Part shown: piece by piece, positions 12,403 to 24,338 of the stretch
How positions within the stretch are numbered: position 1 is the stretch's first letter
How the letters are laid out: each line of letters opens with the position of its first letter
DNA from: Larimichthys crocea
Lineage: Eukaryota > Chordata > Actinopteri > Sciaenidae
NCBI RefSeq assembly: GCF_000972845.2
Contig: NC_040033.1
Span: 5,050,241 to 5,114,240, forward strand
Direction: 5' to 3'
DNA: 64,000 nucleotides
Translations under genes and position numbers: made by a program
Notes under the pieces: generated by a model
What the model saw: only the letters and a program-made list of their open reading frames with translations
Databases searched by the model: none
What the model was told of the DNA's origin: nothing

Positions 12403-12491
12403 CAGGTGTTAGCAATGATACTGATTAAGGTTTCACTCAGGTCAAACTGAGTCAGGAGCTGAACCTTAATCACTATGGTTGGAGACACCTG
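12403..12491. repeat. Nested inverted repeat (three-tier hairpin)
   Basis: Three pairs of arms are nested around one centre: CAGGTGT (12403-12409) with ACACCTG (12485-12491), TGATTAAGGTT (12422-12432) with AACCTTAATCA (12462-12472), and ACTCAG (12435-12440) with CTGAGT (12447-12452). This may be a small foldback element, part of an LTR fragment (the following bases, with GTATTTAACACC, resemble a fish LTR promoter) or a structured RNA. No target-site duplication was identified. Confidence 0.65.
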
Positions 12492-12827
12492 CACTGCTCA
12501 GCACCTGTTCCTCATTGCAGTATTTAACACCAGTTCAGCCTCCCAGACTGCATCAGAGAGCTCAGTCTACTTTTGTGGTAAAAAATAATAATAATGTGTT
12601 TGCACTTAACTTAACTCTACTCACTGAGAAGCAACTAAATATGAGAAATGTGTGATTCTTACCATTAATCTTAATATATCTGATATTGTGTGTGTTTATT
12701 CACATCTTTATACTTGCAAATTGAATTTATTTTATAGTTGCACTCTTCTACTTTGCACTGCAACTGCTGCATCACATTTTCCCTCAGTATAAATGAAAGT
12801 TTTATCATTATCAATCAATCAATCAAT

Positions 12828-12861
<34 letters not shown>

Positions 12862-14696
12862 GTCAGTTCTACAGTTTAATCCTAAAGAAGAGCGTTCATT
12901 TACTGCCTTCTTCCTAGTTAAAGATTGAGAATACTGTAATGGTTTTATGATTTAAATGTTTTAATACCTATCTATGAAGTTATGGATCAGGTGAGTGACA
13001 GAAATGTAAAGGTTTGCACAGTCTTTTATTTTGTAAATGTGTGCATCATTTGCGGCATGCAGAGACAGGCTACAGATGGGTTGTAAATACAAATGGACAA
13101 ACGAGAGCATGAAGAGTGTTCCTGTTGACTGATGACTCCTTCTGATATTGATCATTAGGACTTCAGCCTTGAATACGTGCATCTTTAATTCCTGCTTATT
13201 CCTCGAGGTTGCATGAATAGAGCGTCCACAGTTTGACCATAGAACAATAGACCGTGAACATTTTTCACTTGACCCTATGTGATTGAAAGATAGACACATT
13301 TAGACTGCATACAAATCCTCCCACTGAAAGGATCAGGACCTTTTCTCATTTATTTCCTGATCAAAAATACTTTTCCACACACTGAGGAATGAGTGACCCA
13401 GTCATGAATTCCCCATGTGTCACCTTTGACGGCCCACAAGGGAGCAGAAATCACATTCGACCATGAATATATGACAAAAGAAAACCTAAAAAAGAAGAAA
13501 GGATTGAAAAGTATTTCCCCAGCTCATTATTAATTTCAGGACTGGAGGCAAAATGCCACAAGACCTTATTAATTTCTGACCCTGATGTTAACCCCATCTA
13601 CTATTTAATTGGCTGTGAGATGAAGAACCTGCCGATTGTGCACTACAGAAGTGGTTTGTAGTTTCTTATCCTCCACATCACAACTTGCAGAACTGAGCCG
13701 AGATAAAACAAAAATTGTGGAAAGTAACGACTGATTTCTTCTGCATCTGAAAACATCACGCTGCAAAGAGTTCCCTGTTGGAAACAACTGTATTAAATCA
13801 GAAAGGTCATGTTTGACCAAACACAGCGAGTCACCTTTGGGACAACTGTGAAAATGAGAAAAGTTTTGCATAACGTTAACATATTAAATATATTGATTTT
13901 GTTTACACCATAAACAAGAGTGGGTTGTAAAAGTCCCCATTGGAAGTCCAGCACAATAACTGATCTAGCAAACAGACAGTCAGCCTACGGAGTGAAAATG
14001 AAAAGGACAAACAGTCAGTATGAATGTTGAGAGCTAGTATGGCTAACTTGGGTAACGGTAAACTGATTGCAGAAGAACCAAGCCGTACCATGTCCAAATG
14101 AAATGTGACTGCACTGTTTTATGATGCTGTAGTGGAAAAATTCTTTTAACCTCTGTTTTACTTTTTTATGCTTACTTTATATTACAATTATATTTTTGTG
14201 TTTAACTTTGTATGAACTTTGTCCTATCTAGGAGACTGCCTCCTGATGGGTTGATATATGTTTGAGTGTGGACATTTCTCTCTGTCCCAGAGATGTTGGT
14301 ACCAGCCACGGTGTAAAAGGGCAGTAAACCAGATATTTACGAGGGTAACCCCCTTAATGCATTTAGAGTCTCTCTTTTATTACCTCAGAGGAGAGGGAGG
14401 GGGAGAAATGTCTACAAAAGGAGCAGTTGAATGTATTATCAGCAGAGAGAACTTTGCGACTGTTGTAGTCGTACTGTTGTCTCTCCTTGGCCAAGAATAA
14501 AACTCTCATTTAATACTGATCGTGTTCTCAGTCTTTATCGAATTTCCACGACAATGCTCACATGCTTCAGTGTGCTTCAGATTTGCTTCTTATCTCTGAC
14601 TTTATATGGTTGTGAATTGAATATCTTTGAGTTATGTCTGTTGGTTGGAGAACAGTTACCTTTTTGCTTGTGGTATTTTTCATCAATTTCTTATTC
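12492..14696. other. Non-coding stretch with a (TCAA)n microsatellite
   Basis: A tetranucleotide run of TCAA lies at about 12811-12867. The rest is AT-rich with unsupported short ORFs and no recognised gene. Confidence 0.6.
12811..12867. repeat. (TCAA)n microsatellite
   Basis: There are about 14 copies of TCAA/AATC, interrupted once by ACCAATC. Confidence 0.95.
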
Positions 14697-14935
14697 GGCT
14701 GTGGCTTGCAGGTCGAGCGGGTCGTCCACTAATCAGAAGATCGGCGGTTCGATCCCTGGTTCGATCCTCTCCTGTCTGCATGTCGAAGTGTCCTTGGGCA
14801 AGATACTGAACCCCAATTGCTCCTGCGAACTGATGAGCTGTTGGCAGCCAATGCCATCGCTGTGTGAATGTGGGTGAATGAGTCGTAAGACTAGAAAGGT
14901 GTTATATAAGTACAGTCCATTTATAGTTGGTTTTT
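14697..14935 (+). mobile_element. tRNA-derived SINE (about 240 bp)
   Basis: The element has a tRNA-like head (GAGCGGGTCGTCCACTAATC), a good B box (GGTTCGATCCC, followed by a second GGTTCGATCC), the conserved body GTCGAAGTGTCCTTGGGCAA, GTGTGAATG motifs, and a tail with GTTATATAAGTACAGTCCA. This is the layout of a widespread teleost SINE. The 148-codon open frame running through it is incidental. Confidence 0.85.
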
Positions 14936-16730
14936 TTTATTAATAAGAGAATAACCAGCTGATTTCTCATGAAAACAATAGCTTGTTAGTTGCAGCTGTA
15001 CATTGAGAACAGATACAGTACATAAGTACACCAGAAACATATGTACTGATTTGTTACAACACCACTTTGTAATTTGCCTGACAGTTTGTGGTTTTGGTGT
15101 TTAGTTTCTCGTGTGTCTTCACTTCCTACCGTTATTGTGTTTCCTACCAGTCTTTCCCACCCTAATTAGATTCACCGTATCCTCTCCTATCCTGTGTTCC
15201 TTTGTCTCGGTTGTCTCAGGCTTCCTCTCGTGTTTTCTTGGACTTTGGATTATTGCCTCACAGTCCTGTCTGCTCGCTTCTTTTTGTTAAAAATGAAATC
15301 TTTTGAACCGCTCAGCTCTGCCTCAAGCTGTCCTGCATTTGGGTGAAATCCCTGGTGATCCTGCCACCCTGCTCCCACTGCGAAAATGATACAATATATA
15401 TATTTGAAAGAAATAATAAAATGTTGGAGAAAATGGTGTAATACGTCCATATTTATTCCATGTTGGAGATCTTCATAACTCGTTCCTAATGATCATCTTG
15501 GATTTTATTTCAAGGATCCATCCCTGTTTGTCTTTCCTGAATGTCATAGCACATTTTCACCCAACAACACTGGACTGGACTTACGTCTCCTCTCCTGGTC
15601 TGGACTGTAATCACATGCCAGCACTTGCCAGAGGTCAAAGTGTCATCTTGTGGACTGGAGATTGGAGACCGAGCTCTCTCCATGTGTGCTGGTGCTAGAT
15701 GGTGGCTAATGGTGTGGATAAATGGATACTGATGTTTTCCCCAACACAGCCACTCACTCAAGGCCAAATGAGTCCCCTGATGGAGCGAGACAAAGAACCT
15801 GAGAAGGACAAAAAGAAAGAAAGGGAGGGAAACAAATAAACACAGCTGCCTTTTAATCTCCTGTCAAGTCAACCCATCTTCTTCAGTGAGAATTAATCAA
15901 AAGAAACTTTCGACTAAAGGATATTTACTTCACCCTCGTCCTCCTGCTCTTTTTCCTTTGCTACCTTTTATTTACTTTCTGGTTCAATCATAAATTTATT
16001 GGCCAGACAGCAAGAAAAACATGCAAAAGGAAAAACCAAAAGCATTTCACTTTGATGAAAAACGTCTTGATGAAAAATGCAGATTGATGCCAAGTTGGTG
16101 GTCGGATCCATACCCTCAGTAAATGCCTCGCATGTATAATTTTTAATTAATGATCGAAACGTCATGTCTGTCATTAGCTATAGAGACCAGGCTGTAAACA
16201 TGTTTATTTCTGCTGTGAAGTCGGACGTTTTAACATTGGATAGATACTTTTACACACAAACAAAGCGAAGCAAGAAAAGACGAAAAAAAAAAAAAAAAAT
16301 AACGTTATAAAACTCCTTGACAACAGTAACCAGGACCAGGACCAGGACCAGGTTATCGGGAGAAACTGGATTAGGGCAGCATGTGTTCGTTCATACACAA
16401 TAACCACATTATTTCCAAAACATGCATTTACATGTAGCTAGAGGTCAGAGTTCTTTCCTATCTTTGAGGTTTCATGTTGAAATGAGATTTCATGACCTAC
16501 CTGACCTGTGAGCCATTTTCCAGCGCCCCGCTGCTGCCATGACAACCCTCCCTCCTTTTAAAACAGTTAGCTCCATGTGTTTAATCTAAAAATAACCTAT
16601 ACCGAACAGGATGACGTATACACAAGCTTCCGTCTGGTCATCAATCCAGTCCTCACAGTATTATATAATTAGCTTGCCCATTGGCTCAGAATACCCCATC
16701 CACTCTATTGATTTGAATCAAGGGTGTAAG

Positions 16731-16812
16731 AATACGTGTTCATGTATTTGCATGCTAACATATGATTACAAAATACGTGTTCATGTATTTGCATGCTAAC
16801 ATATGATTACAA
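16731..16812. repeat. 41-bp tandem duplication
   Basis: Two virtually identical copies of a 41-bp unit beginning AATACGTGTTCATGTATTTG lie head to tail, followed directly by the TCTA microsatellite. The near identity implies a recent duplication. Confidence 0.93.
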
Positions 16813-16818
16813 ATACAG

Positions 16819-16819
16819 T

Positions 16820-16857
<38 letters not shown>
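16819..16857. repeat. (TCTA)n microsatellite
   Basis: About ten uninterrupted copies of a CTAT/TCTA tetranucleotide. Confidence 0.95.
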
Positions 16858-18622
16858 ATTTTGTATTGGTAAAAGAAGTGGCTGGCACAGTAACCCACAA
16901 AACAGGACAATCGAGAACTTAAAGCAAAGATTTAGCTGAGACGTCAAGATGCACACAACAGTTAAAACGTTAGGATTAAGGAAGCAGTAAAAGACTGAAC
17001 ATCGTCAGTCCTGCTTTCCATCCTTGTCCTCAAATTGATCAAACCAGCCTTCGCCTCGAGGTGGGAAGTTCTGTTAATCCCGCCTCGACACTTGTCGGTC
17101 ATCTTGCCGAGTTTGAGATGACATCTCTCGCTCGAGGCCGAGGTGATCAGCGCCAATGAAGATGTGGCGGCAGAAACAGGAGGAGCAGATGGTGAAAATT
17201 TACAACATCTGCAGTTTTTAATTGGGCGTTGTCTGTGGCATATTCAGTTTAGATGTTTTTGGTTCGTCCTGTTGTCTGCCATTCAAATGAATCCTGTAAC
17301 TTTCTTACAGTCCTGCCCGCCTCATCAAAGAACACTAAATATAGATTCACTTGCCTACATGCTCCTACAGTCTAATATAAATGTCTGCTTATATTATTAA
17401 TGTGACAAAGTTGCATATTAAGGCTTTGATTTGAAAATAATTAATGCTGCAGTGAATCCACATCACTCTTTGTTATCTCACATTGTGCACACTCATTTGA
17501 ACATCTATGGAATAAAGCACCTCTTTCATACCGAACCAGAACTTTTATGCCAGGGGGCTTACAGTGAAAGTAATCCCAGCTTCCACATTCCTCTCATTCT
17601 TTCCATCTGCTGTGCCCTTTTCACTGGCAGTCCACCTATACGACGCAGCGCTTCCAAGCAAATATCTCTACCTGACACATCTTCAGCTCAATTAGCCCAT
17701 GCACAAAGACAGAAAGCTCCAATTACAAGCTTTTAGAATAGACACTAACACCAGCGACCCTGTTGCCTTCCTATGTTTCCATGTTTACCTCTATCCACTC
17801 TCCACCTGAGATCCTGTAATTGTTTTTTTCTTCTCGTGCTCCTCGCTTTCCTGTCTCACTCGCTGCCTCTCAGCCGAAGTCAATAGAATTTATGGCACCG
17901 CTCTCGCTGTTATTGAACATTATCGGCAAAATGCCACTTTAATTAATCAGAACAATTAACTGACCAAACGTGCAAATATCACACTAAGTAGCTCGATGAA
18001 CGATTGACCCACGTGTGTGTGAGCAGGCGCTTAAAAATCCACATAAAACTGCAGATTTGTCAAAAAAAAGTTTACAGGGTGTTTTAATCCATTTCACAAC
18101 CTTCAGCTATCAAAAGTACCATGATTTGTTACGCGACACGTTGAGGTAATGTTTGATAAGTGATTCAGCAGATCAGATTTCATGAATTCAGACTATTCGA
18201 CCTAGAGATGCCAGCGATAAGCCTCCTGTGACTGCAGCCATATTTCACCCTCATCTCCATCCATTACCGCTGTATTTCTTATATTACGCAACCAGCATGT
18301 TATGTCACGAATCCATTTAATCAAATATTAGTTATTATTAGTGGTGTTAGTTTTGCTTTTAGAAGAGTATCATCAAAACTATTAATGTATTCCAGGAATT
18401 AAAAAGGTACAACATTATTTTTTTGTTCACTGTTCCTCACCAGGACACGTTGGACCTCATGCAGGAACCTATATACGATCAGATTTCATCTTATTTTTCG
18501 TTTGTATCCATAATTTGTCTTTAATTTGTTGGCAAATGAACATTTCACGAGGGCACTCTTAACGAGATGAGAGGAAAAAAACATCTTTCACAGAATACAA
18601 GTTTTAAATCTATAAATTTGAG

Positions 18623-19214
18623 CACATTTCACCGATTTTAGCTTCACTCCACTGGCTGCCTGTCCATTTTAGGATTCATTTTAGTTTGTTTAAGTTCTTT
18701 TATTTGCTTTTAAGGCCTTGAATGGCCTTACCCCACCCTACCTCTCTGAGCTGCGGCACCCCTACATGCCTAGCCGTTCTCTCAGGTCAGCTGACCAGCT
18801 GCTCTTGACTGTCCCTAAAGCTAGACTTAAGCTGAGAGGGGATTGAGCATTTGCCGTTGCAGCCCCGAAGCTATGGAACGAATTGCCGCTGCACGTGAGA
18901 CAGGCCTCTTCTCTGTCTCATTTTAAAACCCTTCTTAAAACCCACCTCTTCTCTTTGGCTTTTAACACCATGTAGATGGTTGATTTTATGTGCATACATG
19001 CATTTTGTTATTTACGTATTTATTTTTGTCTGTTTTTATTTATTTTATCTAGTGCCTTTTATTCATTTTATTTTTATTGTTTTCTACCTTCTTTTATCTA
19101 CTTGATGTTTTGTTGTGTTTCTATATTGTTATTCATTGTGTTCTATCGTATTGTGCAGCACTTTGGAAACCCTGTGTTTGCTAAAATCGTGCTCTATAAA
19201 TAAAGTGGATTGGA
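18623..19214 (+). mobile_element. 3' end of an L2-type LINE (broken ORF2 C-terminus and tail)
   Basis: Translation gives the typical end of L2/CR1-group ORF2 proteins: HISPILASLHWLPV at the start, then a segment like ALNGLAPPYLSELRHPYMPS, and AFAVAAPKLWNELPLHVR near the end. The frame is broken by a frameshift near 18690 and an in-frame TGA at 18844-18846, and ends at TAG 18973-18975. An AT-rich 3' tail follows, ending in AAATAAAGTGGATTGGAT. Only the 3' end is present, as expected from 5'-truncated LINE insertion. It is inactive. Confidence 0.85.
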
Positions 19215-19662
19215 TAAATTTGAGTAACATTTAAAGAAAAGAAAAAAACAGAATCTGAATATCTCCAAATATAAGACTATAAAAACCATGAGATATGACT
19301 AAGTGTCTGTCAGCTTCTGCTTTCAGACGCCATGTCCATCCCGTCCTTGCGCAGAGAACATGCTTTCAGAGACTCCACAGATCTATTTGATGACACGGAT
19401 GAATTGTCGCTGAGCCGTTTCCGAGTGCCAGGAGGACTGCTTTTAAATTCTTGCAATACTCTGGAGCTTCAACTTAGGCAAAACCAAATCCTCACACCTG
19501 CATGCACTACAGTTATTGTGCATCCCTCTGCTGACACAGCATTAACAGCGTCACGCATGTTCTGCCACTGCTGGAAGAAGTTTATTTAACAGTATGTCGA
19601 TTTCACTACTGCTGAAGTTTTTCTACTTTGAGATATATTTGAGTGGTGAACGCACTCAGCAG
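19215..19662. other. Non-coding stretch between two LINE fragments
   Basis: No recognisable gene or repeat is seen. One 85-codon open frame (19332-19589) has no identifiable domain. Confidence 0.5.
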
Positions 19663-20178
19663 TTTTCACCACCCTCTCACTGGTCCAAAACAGAGCAGTT
19701 GCCGTACCAGTCTGTGATGCAGTTGGTAAGAACGCTCTCGATGGTGCAGTGGTAGGAGTTCAACAGAATCTGAGACAGCTGGGCCTTCTTGAGTCCCCCT
19801 CAAAAAGAAGAGATGCTGGTGAGCCTTCATGACCAGAGCTGATGTGTTCAGGATACAAGAAAAGGTCCTCAGAGGTGTGGACATCCAGAAACTTGGAGCT
19901 GGAGACCAGGTGCTAGACCTCTTCCTTGTTGTCACTGTTGTATCTTCTGCAAATCTGATGATAGTGTTGGAACCATGTACAGGTGTGGAGTCGTGGGTGA
20001 AGAGGGAGTAGAGGAAGGGGCTCAGACCACAGCCCTGTGGGACGCCAGTGTCCAGGGTGAGGGTTGAGATGTGCTTGTCCAACCTAACAGGGATCAGTTG
20101 GTTAGAAAGTCCAGTATCCAGTTACAGAGGGAGGCGTTGATGCCGAGGTCGCTGGGTTTGGGGATCTGATTGAGGGGA
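19663..20178 (-). pseudogene. Decayed LINE reverse-transcriptase fragment
   Basis: On the minus strand the reading begins LNQIPKPSDLGINASLCN and continues WILDFLTN, then a stop. After a frame change it reads TGVPQGCGLSPFLYSLFTHD, a diagnostic reverse-transcriptase block. The catalytic FADD box is changed to FAED. Further along, LNTSALVMKAHQHLFFLR is a conserved downstream block. Several frameshifts are needed, so it is dead. The motifs fit the CR1/L2 group of non-LTR elements. It lies in the opposite orientation to the L2 tail at 18623, so it is a separate insertion. Confidence 0.85.
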
Positions 20179-20556
20179 TCATGGTGTTGGTGGTGTTACA
20201 CAAACTTTATATATTGTACATAGTGTTTTTATTGTTCTATAATATTTGTTCAGATGTTGTCAATCCATGCTTCTTGACTGCACTAATTGCTTTTACCTTT
20301 ACTTATATTTATTGTTATGCACCAATATTCCAAGGCAAATTACTCGTATGTGATATGCGACTTAGCAATACACCTGATTCTGACGTTTCATTGCCTATCC
20401 AATTGCGTCTGCTCAAACAAGTCATCGACCACTCGATCAATAAGTCAGTTGGGTGGTGACTGTTTAAACAGCCTTTTAGTCAGTCAGTCAGTACGCTGCT
20501 GTAGGGCAAGAGGTCAGTCAGTCAACTAGTTGGTCAATCAGTGAGTTGGTCAATTA
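20179..20556. other. Non-coding stretch with degenerate AGTC/GTCA repeats
   Basis: Short, imperfect TCAG/AGTC/GGTC runs lie at about 20474-20555. No gene is recognised. Confidence 0.5.
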
Positions 20557-20956
20557 GTGTTCCTTCACCTGATCACCCGCCGGCCACTCCCACCTCATCA
20601 GTGCAACCACCTTCACCTGTGTTCCCTGATTTATACCCACTCCGTCACTGCCAGATTGTCTTCAGCGGCATGCAAAGCCCTCACACGTCTATCTTCGGAT
20701 TGCTTCCCCGGTTTCGACCCCGACCCCTGACCCGTCCTCGTCATCCCTGACCAGCCTTCTGTCCCTGACTCCTCTGCCTGCTCGCCTCTTGTCTCTCTCC
20801 TGTTTGCTTGAATTCCCTCCCCGGAGGTTTCTGCTGGAGAGTTGGACTGTTTCGGCTGGCTCTGTTGCGGATTTTTCTGACCCTGTTTGGCCAATAAAAG
20901 TGTTCCAACACTGGTCTCAGTCTGTGCTGTTCTTGGGTCCAACCTTCATTAATTAC
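20557..20956 (+). mobile_element. LTR-like fragment, probably from a Gypsy-type retroelement
   Basis: The stretch resembles a fish LTR: GATTTATACCCACTCC as a TATA-like site, GCCAGATTGTCTTCAG just after it, a pyrimidine-rich middle, CAATAAAAGTG as a polyadenylation signal near 20894, and a U5-like end TGTTCTTGGGTCCAACC. No clear TG...CA inverted ends or target duplication were found and no internal protein region flanks it, so it is called a fragment. Confidence 0.45.
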
Positions 20957-22394
20957 AGAAACTACATGCTCTGATGTAATCCTGTATTTAATGTCATCCG
21001 ACACTGATTATGCATTCTTCATTACTTATGCCTGAGCCTGATTCTATTTACCCTTCACTTACCTCTGAGCACATTACACACACGCAACCGCGTGCAACAA
21101 GTCGCCCTCAATATCTGATGCAATTTCCCCTTTTACCACCCGGTAACGAGGTGCATCCTCTCTGCAGGTTTCACAGAGACAGACACCATCCAGCTTCAAT
21201 TTAACACCAGCTTATCATAAAATGTTTGGCTTTGTGTGTGTGTGTGTGTGTGTGCCCCTAAACACACATTTCAGTTTCAAAAGGGGGAGTGACATTCAAT
21301 TTATTTCTGAATTATCTGGGTTTAGCTTTGTAAAGGGAGCTTAAAAAGTCACGTTTGGAGGTGAAATGAGGTTGGTTGTCACACTGTGATTCTTTTTGAT
21401 TTTTGTCTTGCAAGCTGAAGCTTTTGATTTTCAATGTCAACAAATCTCATGCTGACAGCCCACACACAACACCGAACGAGTTCTACTTCACACGTGAACA
21501 TCAAGAAATGGTTCTGTTGAAAATGACTTAATAAACGAATTTTACTGCTGTGGTGCTCCAGTAATCATTCCATAATTCTAATAAAGACCCATTTCTTTCT
21601 AGATTATTGTTGTTTCTCTAGCAGTGAAAGACAAAATGTCACAAAAGTTCCAACAACTTTAAAACTTTTTCGCCTTATTCATGGAATAATATGCGAACAA
21701 CCAACCTTGTTGTTGAATTACTTGTTGAATCTTATATTTATCTGTTTTTTGTTACAATAAATGGACTCCACGTGATTTTAAAAAAGTAGGAAACCCTGTG
21801 ATTATTAGTGCAAAGTTGTAAAGAAAACAACCAGAGCATGAAGTGACCTTGATTGTACAGCTGTATGTATAATGCATGGATTAAAATCTTTTTAATGACG
21901 GGGATGTTAGTCCTTTTGAGAGACAAAAGTGCTGGGAATGTTCCCTATTCTTAATTTTTTATGCACACCTTTCCTATGAAGCAAATTTCATTAAATTAGC
22001 TCATTTTGTTGAGTTAATAATTCATCTCTCACGAGAGGTACAAGAGTGCATCTGTTGTCAAGGTTACATTTGAAATCAAAGGAAAAAGGCGCTCATATAT
22101 GAGCGAGCTGGAGAGCGGCATGCCTTTCAGAACATTACCTGCATAATAAGTACGCAAGGACTATTATTTTATCTGCTCTCACCAGAAATATGACATAATT
22201 GGTCCCCTTTTTTGTTTAAATGCTTCAAACATATGAGTTTTCTCTTTCCAGATGAGTTGCTGCATGCAAATAATGCAGTGCAGCTCTTATGTCCTCATGT
22301 TCAGTGCAAGGTGGAGGTTAATGGTGTGGAGCACTGGTTGACTCAAGAGGGAGAATATAAAGTACATAAAAGTGCCCTCTGGGCTGCCTTTTTT
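20957..22394. other. Non-coding stretch with a (TG)n run
   Basis: A (TG)11 microsatellite lies at 21233-21254. Otherwise it is AT-rich with no recognised gene or element. Confidence 0.6.
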
Positions 22395-22882
22395 AGTGGA
22401 GAAAATGTAATTAAGGTGCCCTTTCAGTGGAGAAAATGTAATAAAGTTCTTTCTTTGGTCCTTTTCTAGTGGAGAAAACACAATAAAATAACTTCTTGGG
22501 TACATTTTTTTTTATTGGAGAAAACGTGATAAAGAGCCAAGTTGGGTACCTTTTTTAGTGGAGAAAATGCGATTAAAAATATAATCTAGGGTGCCCTTCT
22601 AGTGGAGAAAATATGACTGTTCCTTATTGGGTGCTTTTCCAGTGGAGAAAATTATAAAATGCCTTCTGGCATGCCCTTCTAGTGGAGAAAATATGACTGC
22701 CCCTTCTTCTTTTCAGTGGAGAAAATTATAAAATGCCCCCTGGGATGCCCTTCAAGTGGAGAAAACGTGATACGGTACCCTTATAGTGGAGAAAATGTGA
22801 TGAAGTGTCTTCTGGGATGCCCTTATAGTGGAGAAAATGTGATGAAGTGTCTTCTGGGATGCCCTTCTAGTGGAGAAAACAT
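22395..22882 (+). repeat. Minisatellite, 13 copies built on AGTGGAGAAAA
   Basis: The core AGTGGAGAAAAT recurs 13 times at intervals of about 31-45 bp, starting near 22395, 22426, 22468, 22512, 22556, 22601, 22641, 22681, 22715, 22754, 22785, 22826 and 22868. The variable part between cores often reads GTGATGAAGTGTCTTC and TGGGATGCCCTT. The last units are most alike, so the array seems to have expanded at its 3' side. One forward frame translates as repeats of SGENVMKCLLGCP, but no unit length is kept and there is no independent sign of coding. Confidence 0.92.
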
Positions 22883-24338
22883 GGCAAGTGCCATATAGGC
22901 TTTCTTACATGATAGAAAATTGTCTCATTCACCTTCATTTGTCGTTTATTCAATAGTTAATGGTTACCTATTACAGATGTATCGTCACAAAGTAAACCTC
23001 ATTGATTCATAAATCATTTGCTTTAAGTTTATGTTGAGTTAATGCTGCCTGCATTACGTTCGCTGGCAACATTTTGTCCAAAGCAGAAAGTAATATAATG
23101 TTGTATGGAGAGGTGTTTGGGTAGAATTGGGTGGGTTCAACTAAGGTTTACTTCATTATTATTGAACAAACACCATTATCTTCTCTTAACCTCAAAGAAA
23201 TAGTTTTAGTCGCAGTGACTTCACCAAAACAGTTGATAGTATGAATCACATTTGTAAAGGGTCACACAATCTAATTTGTCATTCCGGACTTGCTCTACTG
23301 TTAAATTGCAAAGGAAATATCTCATCTATATGCAACAGCCTCGTCTTTCTGCTGATTTAAGCCTGCAGAATAACCAAGAAGACCCTTTGAAATGAAATGC
23401 GTCTGTCTGAGTGTTCAAAGAAGACAAGAGGAAAAGACATCTGCAACAGGTGCTGTAGAAGAAATGTGCGTACCTGCATAGAATAAAGATGGCTGAGCCA
23501 TTGATTGCCCTGCTCTTGGCCATTAATTACATTCCCTGACCTTTGACACCAAGCTGTGACCCAATCACTCTGACACTGGAAAATACAGATCAATCTATCA
23601 ATCAGGATTTACTCGGTTTGAAATAATGATTGGCCTTTGGAGTATTTTAAATGAGCGCAGGAGAAATCGGTCCTTGACCCTCGGGCTACACTTATCTTTC
23701 ATCTTAAGGAGTCTCTCTTGTTGTCATGAGGAATCAGTGATTTCTTTTAATTAACTGCATGTTCAGTAGTGCAGCAGGTGACGGGTGAGTGGAGTCCTGA
23801 GCCGTGGATGCACCTGTCACACAGCTTCTAAATCAGTTTCCTTTCATTTGTGGTGTCTTTTATCACCAATAATACTGTTAGGCAATGCTTTCATTGATGG
23901 TGGTTTGCGACTACTGCACACATGCGTACTTGTACACACACACACACACACACATACACACACACAAACCATCCCCCCACCACTTCATGTTGAGGGCTTC
24001 AGTCCTCCAGCGCGTTAAAAGGCGCAGTGGGTGATAAAAGCAAAGGCGCACTCAGCGCGCCGCGCAAGCGAAGGAGCGCACCTCTCCGGACCCGGAGCGC
24101 AAGGTGAAGGGGCGGATCTAACATGACATCTGCTCTTTAAATCTTCACTCATTCTCCAAGAATCCATCAACATCTTCTTTTTTATTATTAAAAGCTTCCA
24201 CACGCGGTGGGACAGAGCGCTACCCCACCGTGCGCCTTCGCTTCTTCAGATGGGTTGACTGAGTAATGATCACCGAGACCTGACGGTCGGTGCAAACTTC
24301 GACCCGGTCCAAACTTCGTGACTCACTCTCAGCCCGGT
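22883..24338 (+). other. Upstream region of the TMT opsin gene
   Basis: It includes a (CA)n microsatellite at 23933-23966 and, from about 24000, a GC- and CpG-richer stretch running into the first coding exon, as expected near a promoter and 5' UTR. GCGTTAAAAGG at about 24011 could be a weak TATA-like site, but nothing in the sequence proves the transcription start. The opsin frame stays open upstream of the chosen ATG as far as 24318. Confidence 0.45.
23933..23966. repeat. (CA)n microsatellite upstream of the opsin gene
   Basis: The run is (CA)n with one CATA interruption. Confidence 0.95.

Larger units (their letters stand above)
14936..18622. other. Non-coding stretch with simple repeats
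   Basis: It holds a poly(A) run near 16277-16299, a short (AGGACC)n run near 16332-16352, a 41-bp tandem duplication and a (TCTA)n array, the last two listed separately. No gene was recognised. Confidence 0.6.

Noticed and set aside
14697..14780. tRNA gene
   Set aside because: The tRNA-like head lacks a proper acceptor stem and runs into a known type of SINE body.
14431..14877. 148-codon plus-strand open frame
   Set aside because: Its second half is the tRNA-derived SINE, so the frame is accidental.
20557..20956. Protein-coding gene on the minus strand (open frames of 87 and 103 codons)
   Set aside because: The stretch has LTR-like promoter, polyadenylation and U5-like words, and the frames match no recognised protein.
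22395..22882. CRISPR array
   Set aside because: The repeat core is only about 11 bp, spacers share sequence with each other, there are no cas genes, and the DNA is from a vertebrate.
22716..22898. Possible repeat peptide (SGENVMKCLLGCP units)
   Set aside because: The units differ in length by numbers not divisible by three, so no frame is maintained across the array.
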